14,111 bases of DNA from Defluviicoccus vanus (lineage in GTDB: Bacteria > Pseudomonadota > Alphaproteobacteria > Rhodospirillales > Defluviicoccaceae): the NCBI RefSeq assembly GCF_014672695.1, contig NZ_CP053923.1, positions 3,898,570-3,912,680 of the forward strand, in the 5' to 3' direction. The notes beneath the pieces were generated by a model, which saw only the letters and a program-made list of their open reading frames with translations, searched no databases and was not told where the DNA came from. Below are positions 1 to 7,792 of the stretch, piece after piece. The first letter of the stretch is position 1. Every line of letters begins with the position of its first letter. The position numbers and the translations under genes were made by a program.

Positions 1-108
1 CGCACCGCCGACGCTGCCGACGCGCTCGCCGTCGCCATCTGTCATGCCCACCATCGGCAGACCGCCAACCGCATCCGCACCGCACTCGCCGTGGAGGCGG
101 CGCAGTGA
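1..108 (+). CDS. ruvC: RuvC Holliday-junction endonuclease, C-terminal end (partial, cut by the left edge)
   Basis: The first base is in frame, and 35 codons run to a TGA at 106-108. The peptide starts RTADAADALAVAICHAHH, the last conserved block of RuvC. In this family the two aspartates of the D-A-A-D signature (here local residues 4 and 7, matching E. coli D138 and D141) belong to the acidic active site that holds the catalytic metal ions. RuvC cuts Holliday junctions symmetrically after RuvAB-driven branch migration. The stop overlaps the ruvA start by four bases (GTGA, 105-108), which points to translational coupling within a ruvCAB operon. Only the tail is visible, so intactness of the rest cannot be judged. 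Confidence 0.9.
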   Translation, partial: RTADAADALAVAICHAHHRQTANRIRTALAVEAAQ

Positions 109-671
109 TCGGCAAGCTGACAGGGGTGATCGACAGCGTCGACGACGGCACGGTGCTGATCGACGTTGGTGGCGTTGGCTATCTTGCTACCTGTTCGGGG
201 CGGACGCTGGGCCGTCTCAGCGTCGGTGAGACGGCGATGCTGTTGATCGAAACCGTGGTGCGTGAGGATGCGATCCAGCTCTTCGGCTTCGCCGATGTGG
301 CCGAACGGAGCCTATTCCGCCTCCTGCAAACGGTCCAGGGCGTCGGTCCGAAGGCGGCACTGGCCATTCTCGGTGCCGTGCCGGCGGATGACCTGGTGAC
401 GGCGATCGCCGCCGGTGATCGCGGCCGGTTGTTGCGGGCGCCGGGCGTCGGCCCGAAGCTGGCGCAGCGCATTGTCGCCGAACTGGCCGATCGGATCGGC
501 CGCCTTGGCAGCGGTGGTGGCGGTGCGGTGCCGCCGCCGGCAGCCATGGTCGCCGGTGGCGCCAGCCAGGACGCGGTCTCGGCACTGATCAATCTTGGCT
601 TCCGGCCGGCGGATGCGTATGCCGCCGTTGCTCGCGTCGCCGGGCGATTGGGCGCTGATGCCACTCGTTGA
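105..671 (+). CDS. ruvA: RuvA, Holliday-junction DNA-binding subunit; C-terminus apparently cut short by a frameshift
   Basis: RuvA forms tetramers that bind four-way junctions and load the RuvB motor. The GTG start gives MIGKLTGVID, a standard RuvA N-terminus. The OB-fold domain covers about residues 1-63. Two helix-hairpin-helix motifs follow, VQGVGPKAALAIL (77-89) and APGVGPKLAQRIV (112-124). A flexible Gly/Pro-rich linker (about 135-152) leads into domain III, which contacts RuvB (SQDAVSALINLGF from residue 154). As read, the protein stops after 188 residues in ...GRLGADATR, before the last helix expected for a family of about 200 residues. The missing tail is present in the +1 frame (see the 658-726 entry) and ends at a stop that overlaps the ruvB start. 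The gene is probably full-length in the organism and miscalled here, or genuinely truncated by an indel between about 640 and 668. Confidence 0.88.
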   Translation: MIGKLTGVIDSVDDGTVLIDVGGVGYLATCSGRTLGRLSVGETAMLLIETVVREDAIQLFGFADVAERSLFRLLQTVQGVGPKAALAILGAVPADDLVTAIAAGDRGRLLRAPGVGPKLAQRIVAELADRIGRLGSGGGGAVPPPAAMVAGGASQDAVSALINLGFRPADAYAAVARVAGRLGADATR

Positions 672-726
672 AGCGCTCGTGCGTGGCGGGCTTGGCGAGT
701 TGGCACCGAAGGAGCAGCCGGCATGA
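658..726 (+). other. ruvA: Out-of-frame C-terminal tail of ruvA
   Basis: Read from 661 in the frame one base ahead of ruvA, this stretch encodes [18 protein letters not shown] and ends at TGA 724-726. That matches the final helix typical of RuvA domain III (a leucine-rich ALVRxGLxEL pattern). The stop overlaps the ruvB ATG as ATGA (723-726), a common coupling arrangement in this operon. Removing one base around 663 gives an uninterrupted [14 protein letters not shown] reading and a protein of about 206 residues. I infer that this is the native end of ruvA. Confidence 0.75.
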
Positions 727-1778
727 GCGAGGTGCCGCCGGACCGCCTGGTGGAAGGCGAACGCGCTCCCCACGATGCCGCTGAGGCAACGCTCAGACCG
801 CTGGCCCTCGACGAGTTCATCGGCCAGCGGGAGATGCGCGACAATCTCCGCGTGTTCATCACCGCCGCCGCCAACCGGCGTGAGGCCCTTGATCACGTGC
901 TCCTGCACGGCCCGCCCGGCCTCGGCAAGACGACACTGGCGCAGATCGTTGCCCGCGAACTGGGGGTTGGCTTTCGCGCCACCTCCGGACCGGTGATCGC
1001 CCGTCCGGGCGATCTGGCGGCGATCCTGACCAATCTTGATGCGCGCGACGTGCTCTTCATTGACGAAATTCATCGCCTGTCGCCGACGGTGGAGGAAATC
1101 CTCTATCCGGCGATGGAGGACGGCAAGCTCGACCTGATGATCGGCGAGGGGCCAGCGGCGCGGTCGATCCGCATCGATCTGGCGCCGTTCACCCTCGTCG
1201 GCGCCACCACCCGTTCCGGGCTGTTGACGACGCCGCTGCGCGAACGCTTCGGCATTCCGCTGCGCCTGCAGTTCTACGCTGCGGACGAACTGGAGACCAT
1301 CGTCAGCCGCGCCGCCGGGATCCTCGACTTTGCCCTCGGCCGCGATGGTGCCTTCGAAATCGCCCGGCGCTCGCGCGGGACACCGCGCATTGCCGTCCGG
1401 TTGCTGCGCCGGGTGCGTGATTTCGCCGCCGTCAACGGCAGCGGGCCGGTGAATGCAGCGGAGGCCGATGCGGCGCTGCAGCGCCTGCAGGTGGACGAAC
1501 GCGGCCTTGACGCCATGGATCGGCGTTACCTGCGCTGCCTTGCCGATTTCTATGCCGGCGGCCCCGCTGGAATCGACACGCTGGCGGCGGCGTTGGCGGA
1601 ACAGCGGGATACGCTCGAAGATGTGATCGAGCCCTTCCTGCTGCAGCAGGGCCTGATCATGCGCACGCCGCGCGGCCGGATGCTGACGACGAGTGCCTAC
1701 ACTCACTTAGGGCTGCCGCCACCGGCGTCAGCCATGGCGCAATACGACTTCCTGGTGGCGAACGGCGATGACGAGTGA
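723..1778 (+). CDS. ruvB: RuvB, Holliday-junction branch-migration ATPase
   Basis: RuvB is the hexameric AAA+ motor that pumps DNA through the RuvA-bound junction. The 351-residue protein has the usual family length. Visible motifs are [11 protein letters not shown] (25-35), Walker A GPPGLGKT (63-70), Walker B LFIDEIH (111-117), a sensor-1 ATTR (161-164) and PLRERFG (171-177), which holds the arginine finger. The C-terminal winged-helix domain includes [21 protein letters not shown] and ends with the usual RTPRGRMLT segment, which contacts DNA in this family. The ATG overlaps the proposed true stop of ruvA by four bases, and its own 3' end overlaps ybgC by 11 bases, so the genes are very likely co-transcribed. 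No defect is seen. Confidence 0.97.
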   Translation: MSEVPPDRLVEGERAPHDAAEATLRPLALDEFIGQREMRDNLRVFITAAANRREALDHVLLHGPPGLGKTTLAQIVARELGVGFRATSGPVIARPGDLAAILTNLDARDVLFIDEIHRLSPTVEEILYPAMEDGKLDLMIGEGPAARSIRIDLAPFTLVGATTRSGLLTTPLRERFGIPLRLQFYAADELETIVSRAAGILDFALGRDGAFEIARRSRGTPRIAVRLLRRVRDFAAVNGSGPVNAAEADAALQRLQVDERGLDAMDRRYLRCLADFYAGGPAGIDTLAAALAEQRDTLEDVIEPFLLQQGLIMRTPRGRMLTTSAYTHLGLPPPASAMAQYDFLVANGDDE

Positions 1779-2223
1779 GCACCTTACGTCCGGCTACGTT
1801 CACGCGCAGACGGTGCGAATTTACTACGAGGACACGGATTCCACTGGACTCGTCTACCATACCAACTATCTGAAGTTCGCTGAGCGGGCGCGAACCGACA
1901 TGCTGCGCGACTTCGATTTTGACCACACCCGTTTGCTGCGCGATCACGGGATTGCTTTCGTTGTTCGCTCGTTGAGCGTGGATTTCCGCCAACCGGCGCG
2001 TCTGGACGATCTTTTGCAAGTGCGCACGCGGGTTACGGAGATGCGGGGCGCCTCAATGCGAATGGAGCAGCAGATTTCCTGCAATGGTATTGACCTGGTG
2101 CGGATAACCCTCAAACTCGCATGTATTACGGCCGATGGCCGGGCAACCCGGATGCCACTGCCGTTACATGCCGTCTTCTGCCAATTGGTGCAGAACAGCC
2201 CTGGATCTTATGGGAATGGATAG
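1768..2223 (+). CDS. ybgC: YbgC, Tol-Pal-associated acyl-CoA thioesterase (hot-dog fold)
   Basis: This 151-residue cytoplasmic protein belongs to the 4-hydroxybenzoyl-CoA thioesterase (hot-dog) family. The signature [19 protein letters not shown] lies at residues 19-37. D24 and H31 align with E. coli YbgC D18 and H25, the catalytic region. Family members hydrolyse acyl-CoA or acyl-ACP, and E. coli YbgC has been linked to phospholipid synthesis enzymes; its role beside Tol-Pal is unclear. The start overlaps the end of ruvB by 11 bases (1768-1778) and the end overlaps the tolQ start, so it bridges the ruv and tol clusters. The last residues ([10 protein letters not shown]) are not conserved and partly reflect the overlap with tolQ. 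Confidence 0.93.
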   Translation: MTSEHLTSGYVHAQTVRIYYEDTDSTGLVYHTNYLKFAERARTDMLRDFDFDHTRLLRDHGIAFVVRSLSVDFRQPARLDDLLQVRTRVTEMRGASMRMEQQISCNGIDLVRITLKLACITADGRATRMPLPLHAVFCQLVQNSPGSYGNG

Positions 2224-2944
2224 CAATATCGTCAGCGCAGTGGCCGTTGCTGGACCGGCGGTCAGCCACGGGCTCCACCCGTGGGATCTGTTCATGAACG
2301 CCGACTGGATCGTCAAGTCGGTGATGCTGATGCTGCTTGCGGCATCGGTGTGGTGTTGGACCATTATCTTCGAAAAGCTGTTCAATCTCCGCCGGCTGAA
2401 CGGTCTGGCCGACCGCTTCGAGGCGTCGTTCTGGTCCGGTGGCGCGGTGGAGGATCTCTACGACCGCATCCATACCCAGCCGCCCGATCCCCTGTCGGCG
2501 GTGTTCGTTGCCGCCATGCGCGAGTGGCGCCGCTTTGCCGCCAAGCACGGCGACGGGGCGGCGACGGCTACCGATCTGGCCGATCGGGTGGAGCGGGTGA
2601 TGCAGCTGACCGCGAATCGTGAGCTGGATCGGGTGGAGCGTTACATGACTTTCCTCGCCTCCACCGGTTCGACTGCACCATTCGTCGGCCTGTTCGGCAC
2701 TGTCTGGGGCATCATGAACAGCTTCAGCGCCATCGGCGCCACCAAGAACACCAGCCTCGCGGTGGTGGCACCCGGCATCGCCGAGGCGTTGTTCGCCACC
2801 GCGCTCGGCCTTCTGGCGGCGATTCCGGCGGTGCTTGCCTACAACAAGCTGTCGCGCGATCTCGATCGCTACGCCGGGCGGATCAATGGCTTCGCTGGCG
2901 AGTTCATGGCCATCTTGTCGCGGCAGCTGGAGGACCGGCGGTAG
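2210..2944 (+). CDS. tolQ: TolQ, inner-membrane proton-channel subunit of the Tol-Pal motor
   Basis: TolQ forms the multimeric channel that, with TolR, uses the proton gradient to energise TolA. It is a MotA/ExbB-family protein. From ATG 2210 it has 244 residues, close to the family norm. Three membrane segments are visible: about 35-57 (SVMLMLLAASVWCW), 148-172 (with TAPFVGLFGTVWGIMNSF, the conserved channel segment) and 183-211 (APGIAEALFATALGLLAAIP). The large cytoplasmic loop lies between the first two. The start is uncertain: ATG 2216 (overlap ATGGATAG with the ybgC stop) is equally plausible. An in-frame ATG at 2135 would add a non-conserved Cys-rich leader inside ybgC, so I reject it. 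TolR follows two bases after the stop. Confidence 0.95.
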   Translation: MGMDSNIVSAVAVAGPAVSHGLHPWDLFMNADWIVKSVMLMLLAASVWCWTIIFEKLFNLRRLNGLADRFEASFWSGGAVEDLYDRIHTQPPDPLSAVFVAAMREWRRFAAKHGDGAATATDLADRVERVMQLTANRELDRVERYMTFLASTGSTAPFVGLFGTVWGIMNSFSAIGATKNTSLAVVAPGIAEALFATALGLLAAIPAVLAYNKLSRDLDRYAGRINGFAGEFMAILSRQLEDRR

Positions 2945-2946
2945 CC

Positions 2947-3438
<492 letters not shown>

Positions 3439-3443
3439 CGACG

Positions 3444-4768
3444 ATGCGCCGCCCGCTTTACTATTCCGTCGCGCTGCATCTGCTGGTCATCGCGTTGCTG
3501 TTCGTGGTGTTGCCAAACTGGCATGACACGCCGATCGTGCTCGATGAGCCACTGACGGTGGAACTGGAAGCGTTCGGCGCACCGGCTGGGAAGACACCGG
3601 GCGGGAAATCGCCAGCCGCATCAGCGACGAAAGCTGAACCGCCGGCCGATGCTACGCCGGAAAGCGCTGCCGCGCCACCGGCACCGCCAATCAAGGCCGA
3701 GGCCCCCGCGGCCGCGGCGCCAAAGCCGGCCGCCTCAAAGGCAGATCGGCCGAAACCGGCAGCGAAAGCGCCGAAACCGGAACCGGTGAAGGCCGAGCCC
3801 AAGCCGAAACCCGCACCGCCAGCCGAGCCGGTCAAGGTGGCGGACAACACACCACCAGAGCCAAAAAGGTCGAGCCAAAGAAGGTTGAACCAAAGCCGGT
3901 GGAGAAGAAGCCGGAGGAAGCGAAGCCGGCAGAGGACAAGCGTGCGGAACCGGTGAAGACGGTGACGCCGAAACCGAAAAGCCAACCGCCAAAACCGGAG
4001 CCGCCAAAGCCGGCCCCGGAGAAGAAGCCCGAGCCGGTGAAGAAACCGGAACCGGAGAAGAAACCCGAGCCGGTGAAGAAAATCGAGCCGGAGAAGAAGG
4101 TCGAGAAGGTGGAAAAATCCACCAAACCGGAGAAAGCGGATAAAGCGGACGTCGCCAAGCCTGAGGCAAGCTCGAAGCAGGTGGCCGCGGCAACGAAGCC
4201 AGCGGCGAAAGCGGCGAAACCGGCCGACGACGCGGACGACGACTTCGCCTCGGTGACAAAGGCGGTCAAGGGGATGAAGCAGTCCACCGCGGTCGGAGAC
4301 AGTCGCGCCGCCGCGAAGCCGAAGCAGGTGGCGGCTGCGGACGGCCGCGACGGCGAATCACTCGCCGATCAGGTGAACAAGGCTCTGCGTTCGGGAGGCG
4401 CCCCGACGGCTGCCAGCGCGGCAAGCCAAGCGGCGTCGGCACAAGCAGGCCCGGTGACGGCGAGCGAGATCGAAGGGGTCCGCCGCCAGATCGAACAATG
4501 CTGGAACGTGCCGGCCGGGCTGAAGGGCACCGCCGACATGGTGGTGTCGATCCGGGTGGAGATGGGCATCGACGGCAGGCCGCGCAGTGCGGTGATCGAA
4601 AACGCGGCGCGCATGGACAGCGATCCCTCCTACCGGGCGACAGCGGAGAGCGCCAAACGCGCCGTATTGAACCCACGCTGCCAACCGTTCAAATTGCCGC
4701 CGGAAAAATATGAGCGTTGGCGGACGCTCACTCTGGTGTTTAACCCGGCGGAGATGTTCCGAACATGA
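3444..4768 (+). pseudogene. tolA: TolA, envelope-spanning connector; reading frame broken by one missing base at 3863-3867
   Basis: TolA links the TolQR motor to TolB and Pal at the outer membrane. The N-terminus (MRRPLYYSVALHLLVIALLF) is the single inner-membrane anchor. A long Pro/Lys/Glu/Ala-rich rod follows, then a C-terminal domain of about 100 residues starting SEIEGVRRQIEQCWNVPAGL and ending at TGA 4766-4768. The two halves lie in different frames: the first runs 3444 to a stop at 3956, and the second is open to 4768. They meet at five A (3863-3867); a sixth A would give P-K-K-V-E-P-K-K-V-E and a single protein of 441 residues. In the corrected numbering, C353 and C413 sit in the C-terminal domain and could form a disulfide. 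The stop overlaps the tolB start (ATGA, 4765-4768). Both halves look under coding constraint, so I think the gene is probably functional and the gap a sequence error. Confidence 0.9.
4018..4110 (+). repeat. Imperfect Lys-Pro-Glu repeats in the TolA rod
   Basis: The rod of TolA contains imperfect copies of a KKPEPVKK / EPEKKPEPVKK unit, built from repeated gagaagaa and ccggagaagaa words. This low-complexity design is normal for TolA domain II, which must span the periplasm. Such repeats expand and contract easily, so rod length is likely to vary between relatives. Confidence 0.7.
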
Positions 4769-6111
4769 TCCGGTTTTGCTTTCGGTCGCAGTCCATTCTG
4801 GTTGCTGTCATTGTGATGATTGCGGCCTTGGCCTTCGCGCCGCCGGCGAGAAGCGAGTTACGTATCGATATCACCCGCGGCGTCGTCGAGCCGGTGGCGA
4901 TTGCCATCGTGCCCTTTGACGGCGGCGGCGGCGATACCGGCCGCATTGGCGGCGATATCGCGAAGGTGATCTCCGCGGATCTGGAACGCTCGGGACTGTT
5001 CCGTCCCATTGATGCCAATGCGTTCCTGCAGACGAATTTATCGATGGACACGCCGCCCAAGTTCGCTGACTGGCGAGTGTTGAACGCGCTGGCGCTGGTG
5101 CATGGTCGGGTTACCGTGGCCGACGATGGCCGCCTCAAGGTCGAGTTCCGCCTGTGGGACGTGGTCTCGGAGCAGCAGCAAGCCGGACTTGCCTATTTTA
5201 CCGCTCCCGGCAACTGGCGGCGTATCGCACACATCATCGCCGATGCGATCTTCAAACGCCTGACCGGCGAGGAAGGCTATTTCGATACGCGGATCGCCTA
5301 CATTGCCGAGAGTGGTCCGCAGACGCGGCGGGTCAAGCGACTGGCGATCATGGATCAGGACGGATACAACCATCGCTATCTGACTGACGGCACGGATCTG
5401 GTGCTGACGCCGCGCTTCTCGCCGACGCTGCAGGAACTGGCGTACATCGCCTTCAGCGACGGCTTGCCCCGAGTCTTCATCCGTTCGCTGGAGAACGGCC
5501 GCAGCGAAGCTGTTGGCAGTTTCCCCGGCATGACCTTTTCGCCACGGTTTTCGCCCGATAGTCAGAAACTGATCTTCAGTATGGCGACAGACGGGAATAC
5601 CGACATCTACACCATCGATCTCAGGACCAAGGCGACGCGACGGCTGACCACCAGCTCGGCGATCGATACTTCACCCTCCTATTCGCCCGACGGTCGACAA
5701 ATTGTCTTCAACTCCGACCGTGGCGGCTCGCAGCAGCTTTACGTGATGGATGCGGAGGGTGGTGAGGCACGGCGAATCAGCTTCGGCCAAGGCAAGTATG
5801 GCACACCCGTCTGGTCGCCGCGTGGCGATGCCATTGCGTTCACCAAGATCGCCGGCGGACGGTTTGCGATCGGGGTGATGACTCCCGACGGCAGCGGCGA
5901 GCGTATCGTCGCCGACGGCTACGATGTGGAAGAGCCGACGTGGGCGCCCAACGGCCGGGTGCTGGCCTTCTTCCGCAAGGAGCCGACCGATGCCGGCGGT
6001 GGCGGCGGCCGGTCGCGGATCTATTCCGTCGATGTCATGGGACGCAACGAACGTGAGATTCCGACGCCAGGCGATGCGTCCGACCCTGCATGGTCGCCGC
6101 TACAGCCGTAA
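4765..6111 (+). CDS. tolB: TolB, periplasmic beta-propeller of the Tol-Pal system
   Basis: TolB is a soluble periplasmic protein that binds Pal and TolA and controls when Pal attaches to peptidoglycan. Its 448 residues start with a Sec signal peptide (hydrophobic [20 protein letters not shown], 11-30; likely cut before ELRIDITRG). The N-terminal domain runs to about residue 165 and includes [10 protein letters not shown]. The propeller follows, with PD40-type blades marked by [59 protein letters not shown] and [13 protein letters not shown], ending [11 protein letters not shown]. The ATG overlaps the tolA stop by four bases and pal follows 30 bases downstream. It looks intact and of normal length. 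Confidence 0.97.
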   Translation: MIRFCFRSQSILVAVIVMIAALAFAPPARSELRIDITRGVVEPVAIAIVPFDGGGGDTGRIGGDIAKVISADLERSGLFRPIDANAFLQTNLSMDTPPKFADWRVLNALALVHGRVTVADDGRLKVEFRLWDVVSEQQQAGLAYFTAPGNWRRIAHIIADAIFKRLTGEEGYFDTRIAYIAESGPQTRRVKRLAIMDQDGYNHRYLTDGTDLVLTPRFSPTLQELAYIAFSDGLPRVFIRSLENGRSEAVGSFPGMTFSPRFSPDSQKLIFSMATDGNTDIYTIDLRTKATRRLTTSSAIDTSPSYSPDGRQIVFNSDRGGSQQLYVMDAEGGEARRISFGQGKYGTPVWSPRGDAIAFTKIAGGRFAIGVMTPDGSGERIVADGYDVEEPTWAPNGRVLAFFRKEPTDAGGGGGRSRIYSVDVMGRNEREIPTPGDASDPAWSPLQP

Positions 6112-6141
6112 GGGCGTTTCGATCGAGAAGGGACAAGAGAC

Positions 6142-6738
6142 ATGCTAAGGCCTGTGTTGGCAGCGGTTGCGGTCATCCTGCTTCTGGTCGGCTGTGAGAG
6201 CACCCCGGATACGCCGCAGCCCACGACCACAACGTCGTCGTCGGTTGGCAGTGGTTCCACCGGTACCGGCGCCGACGGTGGTGTCAGCCGGTACGGCAGT
6301 TCGATGGGGAGTGGCGCCGGCGTCGGCGGTGTTCAGCAGCAGGGGATCGGCGGCGGGCGCGGTCCAGCGCAGGTGGCGCAGGAACTGGTTGGTGTCGGTG
6401 ACACGGTCTACTTCGGCTTCGACAGCTACGCCCTCGACAGCAGCGCCCAGGCAACCTTGGACCAGCAGGCGGCGATCTTGTTGCGTAACACCGGCGTCTC
6501 GGTCGTGGTCGAAGGTCACACTGACGAACGCGGCACCCGTGAGTACAATCTGGCACTGGGCGAACGTCGGGCAACGTCGGTGAAGGATTACCTGGTGGCC
6601 TATGGGGTTTCTCCAACCCGTATTCGGGTGGTTTCCTACGGCAAGGAGCGGCCGATCGCCTTTGGTGACAGTGACGCGGCACAGGCGAAAAACCGGCGCG
6701 CGGTGACCGTGGTGTCCGGCGGGTCGCCCTCCAGCTAA
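6142..6738 (+). CDS. pal: Pal, peptidoglycan-associated outer-membrane lipoprotein
   Basis: Pal anchors the outer membrane to peptidoglycan and is retrieved to the division site by TolB/TolA. The 198-residue precursor has a lipoprotein signal ending in the lipobox LLVGC, with the lipidated cysteine at C18. The residue after it is Glu, not the Asp retention signal, which fits sorting to the outer membrane. A Gly/Ser-rich tether (about 30-85) leads to an OmpA-like domain (about 88-191): VYFGFDSYALDSSA, then GHTDERGTREYNLALGERRA (125-144). D128 and R143 match OmpA D271 and R286, which bind diaminopimelate. The tether is long and nearly pure Gly/Ser/Thr. A purine-rich ribosome site (gaagggac, about 6126-6133) precedes the ATG. 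Confidence 0.97.
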   Translation: MLRPVLAAVAVILLLVGCESTPDTPQPTTTTSSSVGSGSTGTGADGGVSRYGSSMGSGAGVGGVQQQGIGGGRGPAQVAQELVGVGDTVYFGFDSYALDSSAQATLDQQAAILLRNTGVSVVVEGHTDERGTREYNLALGERRATSVKDYLVAYGVSPTRIRVVSYGKERPIAFGDSDAAQAKNRRAVTVVSGGSPSS

Positions 6739-6743
6739 ATCCG

Positions 6744-6761
6744 GGCTTCAGGGTTGAAGCC
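6744..6761 (+). other. Perfect hairpin between pal and cpoB
   Basis: GGCTTCA (6744-6750), a four-base loop, then TGAAGCC (6755-6761) form a perfect seven-pair stem five bases after the pal stop. No run of T follows, so it is not a classic intrinsic terminator. It might stabilise the upstream tolQRAB-pal message or weakly attenuate cpoB. The structure is seen directly; the role is inferred. Confidence 0.5.
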
Positions 6762-6813
6762 GCCACGGGCCGAGAGATGAGCGATGAAGCAATCGTCTAG
6801 GGAAGGAACGGGG

Positions 6814-7730
6814 ATGCGCGGATGGCGGGGCGTCGCTGTCGTCGTGGCGAGTCTGATGGCCGGGACGGCCCTGGCGCAGTCGACCTCACCCGGGTTTTCG
6901 GGAGATGATCACTCTGGTGCTGTGGGACCGGGCGCGGCCGTGGCGCGGATGGATGCGCGAATGACGCAGCTTGAGCAGGACCTGCGCGGCGTCACCGGCC
7001 GGGTGGAAAATCTCGGCTATCAGGTGCGGCAACTCAACGATCGCGTTGAGCGGCTGGCCTCCGACCTGGATGTGCAGCTGAACGAACTGAGGGCGGCGTC
7101 CGGGCGCGGAAGTGGCGGCAGCGCCGCCGCCACGGCGGTGCCGCGGCTGGGCCGACCGTGCTGTCGCGCACCGGCGCTGAACCGGATGCCGGGCGATCGG
7201 CGCCGGCACCGGCTTCGCCACCACCGCCAACGCCAACGCCAACGCCAGCGCCAACGCCAACGACGCCTACGACGACGCCAGCACCGGCGCCAGCACCGGC
7301 GCCAGATGCCTCTGCGGCAGCGGCACGTTCCACACTGCCGGCTGGCTCTAGCAAGGAGCAGTATGCCTACGCCTTCTCATTGATGCAGAAGGCGAGCTAT
7401 GCCGAAGCGACGGCGGCGTTCAGCGATTTCCTGCAGCGTAACCCCAACGATTCACTGGCAGATAACGCGCGCTACTGGCTGGGCGAGAGCTACTACGCCC
7501 GCAGCGATTATCCCCGCGCCGCCGAAACCTTTCTCGACGCCTATGAAAAGAACAAGACCGGTCCCAAGGCGCCCGATACCCTCCTGAAGTTGGGGATGGC
7601 GCTCGGCAAGCTCGACAAGAAGAAAGAGGCCTGCGCCAGCTTCCGCGAGCTCAGTCGCTCCTTCCCGAACGCAACGGCACAGATCAAGGATAAGGCAGCG
7701 CAGGAAAGTCAGCGCATCGGCTGTTCCTAG
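6814..7730 (+). pseudogene. cpoB: CpoB (YbgF), periplasmic TPR coordinator of Tol-Pal; frame broken near 7140
   Basis: CpoB is a periplasmic protein that in E. coli links cell-wall synthesis to Tol-driven outer-membrane constriction. I chose ATG 6814 because a strong GGAAGGA (6801-6807) sits six bases upstream and the product begins with a signal peptide (MRGWRGVAVVVASLMAGTALA, then Q). The in-frame ATG at 6784 lacks this. A coiled coil covers about residues 44-95 (RMDARMTQLEQDLRGV...), a Pro/Thr/Ala linker follows, then TPR repeats (YAYAFSLMQKASYAEATAAF, ARYWLGESYYARSDYPRAAE, TLLKLGMALGKLDKKKEACA). The first part is in one frame (stop at 7381-7383) and the TPR part in another (open to TAG 7728-7730). 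One added G after 7140 gives TAVAAAGPTVLSRTG and a protein of about 305 residues. Both halves are typical, so an indel error is likelier than a dead gene. Confidence 0.87.
7225..7305 (+). repeat. Short tandem repeats in the CpoB linker
   Basis: A run of 6-base units close to cgccaa (7225-7263) encodes Pro-Thr pairs. Two perfect 12-base copies of gccagcaccggc (7277-7288, 7289-7300) plus a partial third encode Pro-Ala pairs. The units are multiples of three, so copy-number change would lengthen or shorten the linker without breaking frame. Low-complexity Pro/Thr/Ala linkers are common between the coiled coil and TPR domain of CpoB. Confidence 0.8.
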
Positions 7731-7792
7731 TTGGTGGCGATGTCCGGCGGCGACGGCTGTCCGGGGGGGTAGCCGCCGTCTTCGAGGCCGCA

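Noticed and set aside
312..1706. Minus-strand open frame of 464 codons opposite ruvA/ruvB
   Set aside because: It crosses two unrelated genes and has no motif or signal; it is a GC-driven shadow.
3863..3867. Programmed -1 frameshift to make two TolA forms
   Set aside because: Five A without a standard slippery heptamer in the right frame; no functional reason for a truncated TolA is known. A missing base explains it more simply.
3461..4287. Minus-strand frames opposite tolA rich in Phe, Gly and Ser
   Set aside because: The repetitive composition is the complement of the Lys/Pro/Glu repeats of TolA.
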